A stretch of DNA of 64,000 bases from JBHENC01 sp046262295 (GTDB lineage: Bacteria; Acidobacteriota; Blastocatellia; Pyrinomonadales; Pyrinomonadaceae), in NCBI GenBank assembly GCA_046262295.1, contig JBHENC010000009.1, positions 62,001 to 126,000 of the forward strand. The letters run 5' to 3'. The position numbers and the translations under genes are program-made. A model generated the notes under the pieces. That model saw nothing but the letters and a program-made list of their open reading frames with translations. It was not told where the DNA came from and ran no database searches. This document shows, piece after piece, positions 7,819-16,843 of this stretch (within the stretch, counting starts at the first letter, position 1; each line of letters begins with the position of its first letter).

Positions 7819-9087
7819 TTACGGCTTGGCAGAGGGCGGCGTTGACGAAGCCGGAGCCGTCTGGGTATCGGCGTCGCGGTGCTTGAGCGTCGGCGGCCCC
7901 GAAGGTTTCGTCGAAGAAGGCTGCGTCGAATTCGATGGATTCCGGCTATCGTTCGTCGAATTGCCGCTCGTCGAGCTATCGCCGGTGGCGGGCGTAACTG
8001 TTGTCGTAGTGTCGTCCGCAGAGCCTTGTCGTCGTTTGAGCGTCGGGCGTCCGGCCGGGCCATTGTTGTTGCTGTCGTCTCCGGCAGCGATGCTTCCGGC
8101 GGATGTCGCGCGGGCGTTCGAGAGCCTCAGCAGACGCGCCTTCACGCGCTGGAATTCCGAAGTGTTCATCACATACTCTTCGCGTTCCGGGAAGCGTGCG
8201 ACGAGAGCGCGCGACGATTCGATGCGGTCAGTCGTCTGCGGGTGATCCGAGAACACCTTGGCGATTGTGCCCGGCTTCTTTTTGTTTTTGGCGAGCAGTT
8301 TCTCAAACATCGTGGACATCGCGTTCGGGTCGTATCCGGCGGCGTACATATATTGCACGCCGAGCCGATCCGCTTCGCCCTCTGCGCCGCGACTGAATTT
8401 CAGCAGCGACAACGGCAGCCAGAAGCCCGCCGTATCATAAATGATTTCACCGGCGATGCCGCCCGTCGCAATCGTCGCGGCAGTTGCTAGTATTTGCATT
8501 AGTCCGGCTTTTGTTTGATTCTCCATCGCGTGGCGGGCGGCAACGTGAGCGATTTCATGCGCCATCGCTCCGGCCAACTCCGCTTCGTTGTCGGCGGCGA
8601 GAAGCAAACCTTTGTTGACGTAAAAGAAACCGCCCGGCAGCGCAAAAGCGTTGACCTCGTCCGAGTCAATCACCTTGATTGTGAAGGGAACTTTCGCGTC
8701 CGAGTGAAGCACTATATTCTGGCCGACGCGATTGACATATTCCGTCACCGCCGGATCGTCAATCAGCTTGGCTTCTCGATCAACTTCGGAGGCCAACTGG
8801 CGGCCGACCGCCACCTCTTTTTCCGTCGAACCGCTGTGGCGGGCGATAATCCCTTTATTGATATTGCGCTTGCCGATCTGCGTCGGGTCTTCGTTAACGG
8901 GAAGTCCGTTGCTTGATCGCTGCGCGCCGGAAGCGGCGGGCGTTTTCTTGTCGCCGGATTTCTTTTGGTCGGATGTTTTAGCGTCCTGCGTTTGCGCGAG
9001 CGGCGCGGCGAACGCTGCTGTTGCGCTGACACCTAAACTAGCGACCAGCGCGAGGGCGGTAACGGAACGGGAGAAACGATGATTCAT
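7819..9087 (-). CDS. M48 family metalloprotease with disordered C-terminal tail
   Basis: The product has about 422 residues. A signal peptide occupies roughly the first 30 (two hydrophobic Ala/Val/Leu stretches ending AAFA). The peptidase domain has the zinc motif HEIAHVAARH and the downstream third ligand in AEGEADRLG, as in BepA/YfgC-type periplasmic M48 proteases that act in outer-membrane quality control. The last 90 residues are Ser/Thr/Pro/Asn-rich and contain two copies of a PTLK(R/H)R motif. The ATG at 9087 is chosen because GGAG lies 9 bases upstream and the signal peptide starts there; the frame extends further up to 9249 without support. Confidence 0.9.
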   Translation of the reverse strand: MNHRFSRSVTALALVASLGVSATAAFAAPLAQTQDAKTSDQKKSGDKKTPAASGAQRSSNGLPVNEDPTQIGKRNINKGIIARHSGSTEKEVAVGRQLASEVDREAKLIDDPAVTEYVNRVGQNIVLHSDAKVPFTIKVIDSDEVNAFALPGGFFYVNKGLLLAADNEAELAGAMAHEIAHVAARHAMENQTKAGLMQILATAATIATGGIAGEIIYDTAGFWLPLSLLKFSRGAEGEADRLGVQYMYAAGYDPNAMSTMFEKLLAKNKKKPGTIAKVFSDHPQTTDRIESSRALVARFPEREEYVMNTSEFQRVKARLLRLSNARATSAGSIAAGDDSNNNGPAGRPTLKRRQGSADDTTTTVTPATGDSSTSGNSTNDSRNPSNSTQPSSTKPSGPPTLKHRDADTQTAPASSTPPSAKP

Positions 9088-9542
9088 GACGAATGTCTCC
9101 AAAACTTGGGAATGCCTGTAAATTAAGAAGGGACGTTTTTGCGCGTGAATGGTGCGGCCTGTGCCCGCAGCAGAAACGCTTCTAAAACTCTTTCGTGAAA
9201 GATCGCCGGGCGAAGCATTGAACGTAAATCGAAAAATTCTCGCTGGCATCTATTCGGCACGCAGAGCTTTGATGCGGCAACGCGCTTTCAAGGTTGCGCG
9301 TGCCGGATAGCAACAAACGACTTGTAGCGCATTCACCAGACCTTCCCGCTATGCCGCCGCAGATTGTTCGGCTGATCCCTTGACGCTCATTGTAGCAGCA
9401 CCAACGCAGTAAAAACAGAATGATTGCGGCTGTCTCATCGCCCGTGATACAGTTTTCGAGTAATCGCCGGGCTTGCCTCTCAAGCTGGAAAGGCGCTTCC
9501 AACTCGAATTACAACTCGCTTCAAGGACGCTTTGGACAGTAG
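9088..9542. other. Divergent intergenic region between the M48 gene and the large ATPase gene
   Basis: This region must hold the promoters of both flanking genes. No convincing -35/-10 pair was seen on either strand. A small palindrome TGGAAAGGCGCTTCCA near 9488-9503 lies about 40 bases before the ATPase start and could be an operator. No other feature was recognised. Confidence 0.35.
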
Positions 9543-12500
9543 ATGAAACGTGCGCAGGATAAGATCAAGGATTTCGTCGAACCGCAGCATTTCGACGAGG
9601 TGCAAAAATATGCGGACGATCCGGCGCGGGCGTTGGCCGCGTACCGATTCACGGACGCGACCTCGGATTTACTCGCACGCTGGCTTGATGCGCTTGCCAA
9701 TTTGCCGCGCGGACGTGGCGCGTCACGCGCGCTGGCAGGGCCGCGCGGCGTCGGCAAAAGCCATGCGCTGGCCGCGTTCGGCGCGCTCGCCGCCCTTCCC
9801 GAACTTCGCTCGAGCGTGGCCGATGTACACGTTGCGACAAGCGCACGGCGACTCTTAAACCGCCGCTATGTAGTGGCGCGCGTCGAACGCGGGCTGCGCC
9901 CGACGCTGACCGAAGAGATCGGTGTGGCGCTGGCGGCGGCTTTCGGCGGCGACGAAAGCGTTTGGCAAAGCGACCCTTCCAAGATGCTTGCGATGGCCGC
10001 CGCGCAAGCGTCGGATGCGACGCTGGTGCTAATTATTGATACAGCGTTCGGGCGTGAAGCGCGCGTTGTGCGCGACGACGGCGCGCTGCTCAGTCAACTG
10101 GCTACGGCTACCGAACACGTCGGAGCTTTTATCGCGCTGGCGCTTGACGACGACATCGAAGGCGCGGACGGAGCCAACGTCGCACTTGCCGGAGCCTTTC
10201 AGATTGACTATTTAGACCCGGAACATCTTTACCGCGTCGCCGACCTTCACCTTTTTCGCAAAAATCTGGAAGCGCGTGCCGGACTGCACGGTGTTTATGC
10301 CACGTTGCGCGCGGTTGTGCCGGGCTTTAACTGGAGCGAGCCGCGTTTTGCCGCGATCTATCCGGTGCATCCGCTGGTGGCTGAAATCGCGGCGGCCGTG
10401 CGCCTGTATGCGCCGACGTTTGCCTTTCTGCCGTTTGCCGCCGCCTCCGTCGCCCGCGCGACGAATCGCCCGGCGCTTTCTCTCATCGTGCTCGATGAAG
10501 TGTTTGACCGCGTCGAATACGATCTGCGTAAGGCCGAAGAGTTGCAGGGGATTTTTAAGGCTTACGATGAGTTGGCGGCAACGACTATCGCGCAGTTTCC
10601 GATTATGCAGCGTCTTCAGGCAAAGCTCATCTTGAAGGGGCTGTTCATTCTCTCGATGGACGGGCGCGGCGCAACCGCGCGCGAACTCGGCGCGGCAATG
10701 TTAATTTATGATGAAGCCACGCCCAACGTTGGTATCGAACGCATTGAAGCGATGCTCGTGCGCTTTGCGGATACTGCGCCGCAGGGCGCGTTGCAGAAAA
10801 GCGAGGATGCGGGCGAGACACGATATCGCTTTGTTATCAACGCCTCCGCCGGGTTCGATGCCGCGCTTGCCGAAGCCGCCGCGCGTCTTGCTTCCGAAAA
10901 TCCTGCGGCGATAAACGAATTGCTGCGAACCATCGCCGCCGCGCGCTTCAGCGATTGGCCGTTCGCGGAGTCTCTTGCGCCGCCGCCCCACAACGAAGCT
11001 CCAACTGAGGCCGCGAACGATCCGGCGACGGCGGAGCTTTTAATAACTTGGCGCGGCACAGGACGCCGCATACGGCTCGGTTGGCGTTCGACAAATGCCG
11101 ACGCGGAGACCGTTTCCGACGCCGCCCCACCCCCGCGCACGGACACTTACGAATGGGATATCACGTTGCTTGCACCCGGCGTCGCCAATACTTCTCCGCC
11201 TGATGCTGAAAAGCTCCTCGGGGCAGCGTCGCCCTTTGCGTTCTGGCGTCCGGCACAGCTTTCCGTAGAGGAGACAAATACGCTGCATCGCCTCATCGCT
11301 CTACGTGTAGAGGATGCTTCGCTCGTCGCCGGATTCGGCGATGTGGCGCGCGTCGCCGAACGCACACACGCCGCCCTCGCCGAAAGAATCTGGGCGCGCC
11401 TTTATCTGGATGAAGGCGTGCTCGTGACGGGCGGGGCGACGTTGTCTTGGACGGACAAAGCCCGCTCCGCGCAGACGCTCGCAGGGGCGCTGGCAAGCGT
11501 GCTTGCGCCGTTGCTCGGCGCGCGTTACCCGCAGCATCCCATTTTCACGGAGACGCTTACCGAGATAGAAGTCGCGCGGCTGGTCGGAGGCTTGTTCGGC
11601 GGCGCAAATCAAACGGACGCGGGCGTGCAGGAATTAGCGCGCTCTTTTGCCGCCCCGCTCGGACTCGCTTCTTCGCGCAACGATCTCTACACGCTCGAAG
11701 CAAGCGATCAGGCGCTCGGCAAAGCGTGGGTTCGTGATGTGCTGCAATTAACGGATGATGCCGCCGGCGCAGTTGTTTCGCTCGACGCGATAAACGAAAA
11801 ACTCGGCCCCACGCCGTATGGTCTGGGACGTGAAGCGCAACGGCTTGTGCTGGCCGCGCTCGTCGCCGGACGGCGCATCGAACTCGTCACCAAAAACAAA
11901 GATCGGGTTGGTCGTCGCACGCTCGACCACGCGCTGAAGTGGGATGACATCGAAGGCATCGCGCGCGCCGCGACGCTCCTGCACAACGCCGAAGAATTAG
12001 CAGCATGGGCGCGCCTTCTCACAAACGATGCGACGCTCGTTTCAATCAATGATCCGGCTTCGCGCGAGAGCGTGCGCGCCAGTCTGACGCGGTGGTTGAA
12101 CGATTGGCGCAAGCTCGATCTGCTGCGTGCTTTCGATAATTTGCCGGATGAAGGCTTAACGACGCGCGCGTGGAATCTGGCGGCAGCCGTGCGCAAAAGT
12201 TTCGGGGTTGCGGCCGAGTCCGTCGAAGCGGCGCTCGCCGATTCGCTTCCGCTCGAAGAAAGTTTGCAGCGCGTCGCCGATGCCTTCGGCGACGCGCCCG
12301 AAACCTACACACGTCTTTCGCAGCAATTAACGGAGTTGGAAAGTTTCGTCAGCGGTCTGGGGGCGCGTGAGAAGGCGCGCGCGTATCTCGCTTCGGCAGA
12401 GCCGACCGGCGCAAGCGAAATAGAGAGCGCACACCGCGAACTACAAACGATGGCCGCCGATGCGCACAGTCTCTTCGATGCGGAAGCGCGCGACCGCTTC

Positions 12501-13202
12501 GATCAGCTGTGGCGTGAATTTCATGTGCGCTATGTCGAGCTGTATGCTTCGGCGCACGACCGAACGGTTGGCGCTTCGTTCGACCGGCGCGGCGTTGACG
12601 CGATCCTTCGCAGCAACGAATGGCGCGAGTTTGAAGCTCTCTCGCAACTCTCTTTCCTTAATCGAAGCTTCGCGGATGAAGCAGCGCGCTTGCGCGAACG
12701 CTTGAAGAACACGCCGTGCGAGCTTCCGGTGCGACTGATGCTGCAAGATCAAGCCGCGTGCAGTTGCTCTTTTCGCTTAACGCGCGCCGTCGAAATTCAA
12801 CAGCTCGCGGACTCGCTCGCCGGTGTCGTCAAACGCGGCCTCAACGCGCATCGCCGCACGCTCGCGCGCTGGAGCACGCATCTCGCGCACGCGCTCCAAG
12901 AGCACGCGCAAGATGCGACGGATGAAGGCGCACGGCAACGCTCTCTCTCTCTGTCCACAAGTTTTGCCGAAGGGCGCGTGCCCGTCGCGCTGTCCGTCTT
13001 CGATATAGAATTAATCGAAAGCGTGTTGCAGCGAACAGGCGCGCCGCCGCTGCGTGTCGCGCTACCCGCCGACGGTTACGGTCTTTTGACGCGCGATGAA
13101 CTCGACGTGCGTTTGCGGCAATGGCTCGAAGAGTTGCCGGAGCATCCGGCGTTGATTGAAGTCGTCGGCGAAAGAAGCGAGCATGACGGCGATGCAGGTT
13201 GA
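9543..13202 (+). CDS. Large P-loop ATPase related to BrxC/PglY/DUF6079, without BREX neighbours
   Basis: The protein has 1219 residues. A Walker A motif GPRGVGKS lies at residues 66-73 and a Walker-B-like LVLIIDTAFG near 160. A YPVHPLV motif near residue 278 corresponds to the Y-P-x-H-P signature seen in DUF499/DUF6079/BrxC-PglY-type ATPases, and the total length fits BrxC (about 1200). The rest is helical, with a CSCSF segment near the C-terminus. BrxC/PglY are core ATPases of BREX phage defence, but no methylase, PglZ, BrxL or other BREX gene is present here. The stop overlaps the next gene by about 20 bases, which implies co-translation. The family call is by motif and length; the function is open. 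Confidence 0.6.
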   Translation: MKRAQDKIKDFVEPQHFDEVQKYADDPARALAAYRFTDATSDLLARWLDALANLPRGRGASRALAGPRGVGKSHALAAFGALAALPELRSSVADVHVATSARRLLNRRYVVARVERGLRPTLTEEIGVALAAAFGGDESVWQSDPSKMLAMAAAQASDATLVLIIDTAFGREARVVRDDGALLSQLATATEHVGAFIALALDDDIEGADGANVALAGAFQIDYLDPEHLYRVADLHLFRKNLEARAGLHGVYATLRAVVPGFNWSEPRFAAIYPVHPLVAEIAAAVRLYAPTFAFLPFAAASVARATNRPALSLIVLDEVFDRVEYDLRKAEELQGIFKAYDELAATTIAQFPIMQRLQAKLILKGLFILSMDGRGATARELGAAMLIYDEATPNVGIERIEAMLVRFADTAPQGALQKSEDAGETRYRFVINASAGFDAALAEAAARLASENPAAINELLRTIAAARFSDWPFAESLAPPPHNEAPTEAANDPATAELLITWRGTGRRIRLGWRSTNADAETVSDAAPPPRTDTYEWDITLLAPGVANTSPPDAEKLLGAASPFAFWRPAQLSVEETNTLHRLIALRVEDASLVAGFGDVARVAERTHAALAERIWARLYLDEGVLVTGGATLSWTDKARSAQTLAGALASVLAPLLGARYPQHPIFTETLTEIEVARLVGGLFGGANQTDAGVQELARSFAAPLGLASSRNDLYTLEASDQALGKAWVRDVLQLTDDAAGAVVSLDAINEKLGPTPYGLGREAQRLVLAALVAGRRIELVTKNKDRVGRRTLDHALKWDDIEGIARAATLLHNAEELAAWARLLTNDATLVSINDPASRESVRASLTRWLNDWRKLDLLRAFDNLPDEGLTTRAWNLAAAVRKSFGVAAESVEAALADSLPLEESLQRVADAFGDAPETYTRLSQQLTELESFVSGLGAREKARAYLASAEPTGASEIESAHRELQTMAADAHSLFDAEARDRFDQLWREFHVRYVELYASAHDRTVGASFDRRGVDAILRSNEWREFEALSQLSFLNRSFADEAARLRERLKNTPCELPVRLMLQDQAACSCSFRLTRAVEIQQLADSLAGVVKRGLNAHRRTLARWSTHLAHALQEHAQDATDEGARQRSLSLSTSFAEGRVPVALSVFDIELIESVLQRTGAPPLRVALPADGYGLLTRDELDVRLRQWLEELPEHPALIEVVGERSEHDGDAG

Positions 13203-14220
13203 GCGCGAATCTTCAGCACAGCGGATTGAAACGGCGGCGAAGAAAAGGGCAAAACGACGTGCTGCTGTTCGCCGCCCGCGCGCCTCAATAAAGTTGTCTG
13301 CCCGCACGCGCAAGCCGACCGTCTCGATTATCGGCGTCGGGCGTCTCGGTGCAGCGCTCGCCCTCGCCCTCGCAAAACACGGCTATCCAATCGAAGCCGT
13401 CGTCGCGCGCAAGCCTTCACGCGCGCAACGCATCGCCCGCCTCATCGCTGCGCCACGCCCGCGCGCACTTTCATCCGGCCAACTCGATCAACTTCCGCCA
13501 AGCGATCTGATTTTTATTACAACGCCCGACGACGCGATTGCCGACACTGCCGCGCAACTCGCCGCCCACACGTCTAACAGGATTCACAAACGAACCGCTT
13601 TGCACATGAGCGGCGCACTCTCTTCGGACGCCTTGCGGCCTTTGCGCGATGCCGGATTCGCAATCGGTTCGATGCACCCTTTAATCTCCATTAACGACGC
13701 GACGAGCGGCGCGGAGAATCTGCAAAAAGCTTTTTATTGTGTTGAGGGCGGGCAGCGGGCAATTGCGCTCGCGCGTAAGGTCACGCGAGATTTCGGCGCA
13801 CGCAGTTTCTCAGTCGGCACAAAGCACAAAGCTTTGTATCACGCGGCGGCGGTCATGGCGTCCGGTCACATGGTCGCGCTCTTCGACGTTGCGACAGAGA
13901 TGCTCGCGCAGTGTGGATTGCGCGGTGTCAGCGCCGCAGAAGTTTTGCTTCCGCTCGTGCGTAGCACAGTTGAAAATTTAGCGGCGCGTGAACCAGCGCA
14001 GGCGCTGACGGGCACTTTCGCGCGCGCCGAAGTCGACGTCGTACAGCAGCATCTCGCCGCCCTGTCTGCCGAAGACGATTCCGATTCTTTGCGTGATGCG
14101 CGCGCCCTTTACATACTGCTCGGAAGGCGTTCACTCAGACTTGCGGAAAACAACGGCGCGTCCGCCGGTGCTTTAACGGAGATCATGCGTGCGCTCGAAG
14201 AAACGAGCCGCCATCGTTAG
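13183..14220 (+). CDS. Rossmann-fold/DUF2520 oxidoreductase-like protein
   Basis: The product has about 345 residues. A basic extension of 45 residues is followed by VSIIGVGRLGAALALALAK (residues about 47-65), an NAD(P)-binding GxGxxG fold, then the LHMSGALSSDAL and GSMHPLISI segments and a helical C-terminal domain (KHKALYHAAAVMASGHMVAL) that mark the Rossmann-like plus DUF2520 family, related to ProC and ketopantoate reductases. The substrate is unknown. The ATG at 13183 overlaps the end of the ATPase gene; a second ATG at 13192 is possible. Confidence 0.85.
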   Translation: MTAMQVERESSAQRIETAAKKRAKRRAAVRRPRASIKLSARTRKPTVSIIGVGRLGAALALALAKHGYPIEAVVARKPSRAQRIARLIAAPRPRALSSGQLDQLPPSDLIFITTPDDAIADTAAQLAAHTSNRIHKRTALHMSGALSSDALRPLRDAGFAIGSMHPLISINDATSGAENLQKAFYCVEGGQRAIALARKVTRDFGARSFSVGTKHKALYHAAAVMASGHMVALFDVATEMLAQCGLRGVSAAEVLLPLVRSTVENLAAREPAQALTGTFARAEVDVVQQHLAALSAEDDSDSLRDARALYILLGRRSLRLAENNGASAGALTEIMRALEETSRHR

Positions 14221-14386
14221 TCGCCTTATCTCGTGGAAGTGTTTCAACTTTGCCTTCGTCCTTCCGGTTGATGTTAAAGTCAGTTTCGCTCCTGTATGTT
14301 GCCTTGCGCCGTTCGTTTCTTTGAAGTTAGAGTAAGCCTTCAAATTTTCTAAGAAGCCACCCGCGAAAGGAAATCTTTTAGCAGCA

Positions 14387-15820
14387 ATGGAGAACACGCC
14401 CAGCGCAAGTTACAGTCTGACGCTCCGCGTTCGTCTGGCGAGCCGCACCGGAACGCTCGGCGAGTTGGCAACAGCCATCGGGCGCGCGGGCGGCGACATC
14501 GGCGCGATTGATATCGTCAGCGTCGGCGCGGATGCGGTCGTGCGCGATATCACGGTCAACGCCGCATCGAGCGAGCACGGGGCGCGTATCACGGAAGAGG
14601 TGCGCGGCATAGACGGCGTCGAAGTCGTCAATGTTTCTGATCGCACCTTTCTGATGCATCTGGGCGGCAAGATCGAAGTCGTCTCGAAGACGCCTCTGAA
14701 AACGCGCGCAGACCTTTCGATGGCCTACACACCGGGCGTCGCGCGCGTTTGCGAAGCCATCCACCGCGACCCGGAAAAGGCTTTCACGCTGACGATTAAG
14801 AAAAATACTGTCGCCGTCGTTTCGGACGGCACGGCGGTGCTAGGCTTGGGCGACATCGGCCCCGCCGCCGCGATGCCCGTGATGGAAGGCAAGGCGATGC
14901 TCTTCAAAGAATTCGCGGGCGTGGATGCGTTTCCGATTTGTCTTTCAACGAAAGACCCGGATGAAATCGTGCGCATCGTCAAAGCGATTGCAACGGCCTT
15001 CGGCGGCATCAATCTCGAAGACATCTCCGCGCCGCGCTGTTTCGAGATCGAAGACCGGCTCAAAGAAGAGCTGGATATTCCTGTCTTTCACGACGACCAG
15101 CACGGCACGGCAGTCGTCGTCCTCGCGGCGCTCATCAACGCGGTGAAGATTGTTGACAAAAAGATGAGCGATATCAAGGTAGTCGTCAACGGCGTGGGCG
15201 CGGCGGGCGTCGCGTGCTCGAAGATCATGATGTCGGCGGGCGTCCAGAATATCGTCGGCTGCGATCAAAAGGGTGCGCTGTATCGCGGGCGGCGCGAGAA
15301 CATGAATTGGGTCAAGGATTGGTACGCGAAGAACACCAACCCGGACAACGAGCAGGGCACGGTTCACGACGTAATGCGCGGCGCGGATGTCTTTCTAGGC
15401 CTCTCCGTGCCGGGCACGATCAATGTCGAAGATTTGCAGAAGATGGCTGCGCAACCGATTGTCTTTGCGATGGCGAATCCGACGCCGGAGATTATGCCGG
15501 AAGAGGCCGCGCCATTCGTGACGGTGATGGCGACGGGACGCTCGGATTATCCGAACCAGATCAACAACGTGCTCTGCTTTCCCGGCATCTTTCGCGGCGC
15601 ACTCGCCGCCCGCGCCTCCCAGATCAACGAAGAGATGAAACTCGCCGCCGCCCACGCCATTGCAGGGATCGTCAAACCCGAAGAACTCCACGCCGACTAC
15701 ATCATTCCATCTGTTTTTGATAAGCGCGTCGCCGAAAGCGTCTCCCGCGATGTCGAAGAAGCGGCATACAGAACCGGCGTCGCAAGGCGAGAACGAGGAC
15801 GCGCCGACACGACTATGTAA
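14387..15820 (+). CDS. NAD(P)-dependent malic enzyme with N-terminal ACT domain
   Basis: The product has 477 residues. An ACT-type regulatory domain (about residues 8-85) precedes the malic enzyme core: SMAYTPGVARVC with the catalytic Tyr near 113, VMEGKAMLFK with the catalytic Lys, EDISAPRCFEIEDRL and HDDQHGTAVV for metal and substrate, and VVNGVGAAGVACSKIM for dinucleotide binding. It converts malate to pyruvate and CO2. The ACT domain suggests allosteric control by a small ligand, probably an amino acid. GAAAGGAAA lies upstream of the ATG. Cofactor preference cannot be read safely. Confidence 0.93.
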   Translation: MENTPSASYSLTLRVRLASRTGTLGELATAIGRAGGDIGAIDIVSVGADAVVRDITVNAASSEHGARITEEVRGIDGVEVVNVSDRTFLMHLGGKIEVVSKTPLKTRADLSMAYTPGVARVCEAIHRDPEKAFTLTIKKNTVAVVSDGTAVLGLGDIGPAAAMPVMEGKAMLFKEFAGVDAFPICLSTKDPDEIVRIVKAIATAFGGINLEDISAPRCFEIEDRLKEELDIPVFHDDQHGTAVVVLAALINAVKIVDKKMSDIKVVVNGVGAAGVACSKIMMSAGVQNIVGCDQKGALYRGRRENMNWVKDWYAKNTNPDNEQGTVHDVMRGADVFLGLSVPGTINVEDLQKMAAQPIVFAMANPTPEIMPEEAAPFVTVMATGRSDYPNQINNVLCFPGIFRGALAARASQINEEMKLAAAHAIAGIVKPEELHADYIIPSVFDKRVAESVSRDVEEAAYRTGVARRERGRADTTM

Positions 15821-15832
15821 AAGGCAAGTATT

Positions 15833-16744
15833 CTATTCTTCGTTGTAGTAATCCGAGTCCACGCGCTTGATCTGGTATTCAGCAAAGGTTGTCACTCCTG
15901 TGTTGAAATCAATCATCAACTCAGCTAGCTGTTGCCCATCAATTAAGACTACTTTCGGATCAATATGTGAAACATAAGCGTATGCTTCTGACGAAAAGGT
16001 TCCAGTTGTGAGAAACACACCTTTCTTTGCGCGCTTCCCATGCAAAGCTCCGACAAACTTTTGGATTTCAGGGCGACCCATTGTGCCTTCCCATTTCTTT
16101 GCCTGAAGATAAACGACATCAAGTCCTAATCGGTCTTCACTGATTATTCCGTCAATTCCTTCATCGCCCGACTTGCCTATCGCTTCACCTGCTTCACGAC
16201 GAGAACCGCCATAGCCCATCTTTAGCAGCAACTCTACTACAAGCTTCTCAAAGAACTGCGGCGATGCTTCTTTAACGCGGGTAAGAAGCTCGGAAACAAG
16301 CCCATCACGAATTTTCTGATAGGCTGTCTCAAGCAATTCTTCAGGCGTTTCGACCTCATCTTGATGCACTTTAGCGTCAGAAATCGTTTCTTGATTCCTC
16401 TTGCGTGTTCTGAACTCGATAAATTCAGGGAATCGCTCAAGGTAATTTATGTCAATGCGTTGTGGATGTTCTTCAAGAACTTGCAATCCTCTCGAAGATA
16501 TTTGGAAGTAGCCTCTACGTGTAGAAGAAAGAAGCTTAGCTTGAGCAAGATAAACTTTCGCCCATGCTACGCGATTTGCAAACACGCTCTGTCTTCCGCT
16601 CGGCAATAACTGTGTTCGTTCCTGTTCCGTAAGTTTGAGGTCGTCCGCGAGTTGGACGCGAATGTTGCTCATCGAATGCTCTTTTTCGTCAGCAGCAGCT
16701 CGCAAAAAATAAAGCATTAAGGTCTGAAAGTCAGGGATTGGCAT
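15833..16744 (-). CDS. mrr: Mrr-family (type IV) restriction endonuclease
   Basis: The product has 303 residues, matching E. coli Mrr (304). An N-terminal winged-helix domain (Mrr_N, about residues 1-95) precedes a PD-(D/E)xK domain: FEKLVVELLLKMGYGG near 165-180, GDEGIDGII with the catalytic Asp near 198, and the QAK element at 214-216. Mrr cuts modified DNA and has no partner methylase, in line with its isolated position. The gene looks more AT-rich than its neighbours, which suggests transfer. Confidence 0.92.
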   Translation of the reverse strand: MPIPDFQTLMLYFLRAAADEKEHSMSNIRVQLADDLKLTEQERTQLLPSGRQSVFANRVAWAKVYLAQAKLLSSTRRGYFQISSRGLQVLEEHPQRIDINYLERFPEFIEFRTRKRNQETISDAKVHQDEVETPEELLETAYQKIRDGLVSELLTRVKEASPQFFEKLVVELLLKMGYGGSRREAGEAIGKSGDEGIDGIISEDRLGLDVVYLQAKKWEGTMGRPEIQKFVGALHGKRAKKGVFLTTGTFSSEAYAYVSHIDPKVVLIDGQQLAELMIDFNTGVTTFAEYQIKRVDSDYYNEE

Positions 16745-16843
16745 ATGTGAGAATCTCTCCGTAACGTGTTGCTATAAGATTCATTCAAAATACATCACGA
16801 CTCCAATATTAAATAACCAATCCTTTTCCGCGCTACATTTAAC

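Noticed and set aside
9543..13202. Complete BREX or DISARM island
   Set aside because: Only one ATPase of the type is present; no methylase, PglZ, nuclease or other core gene lies within 10 kb on either side.
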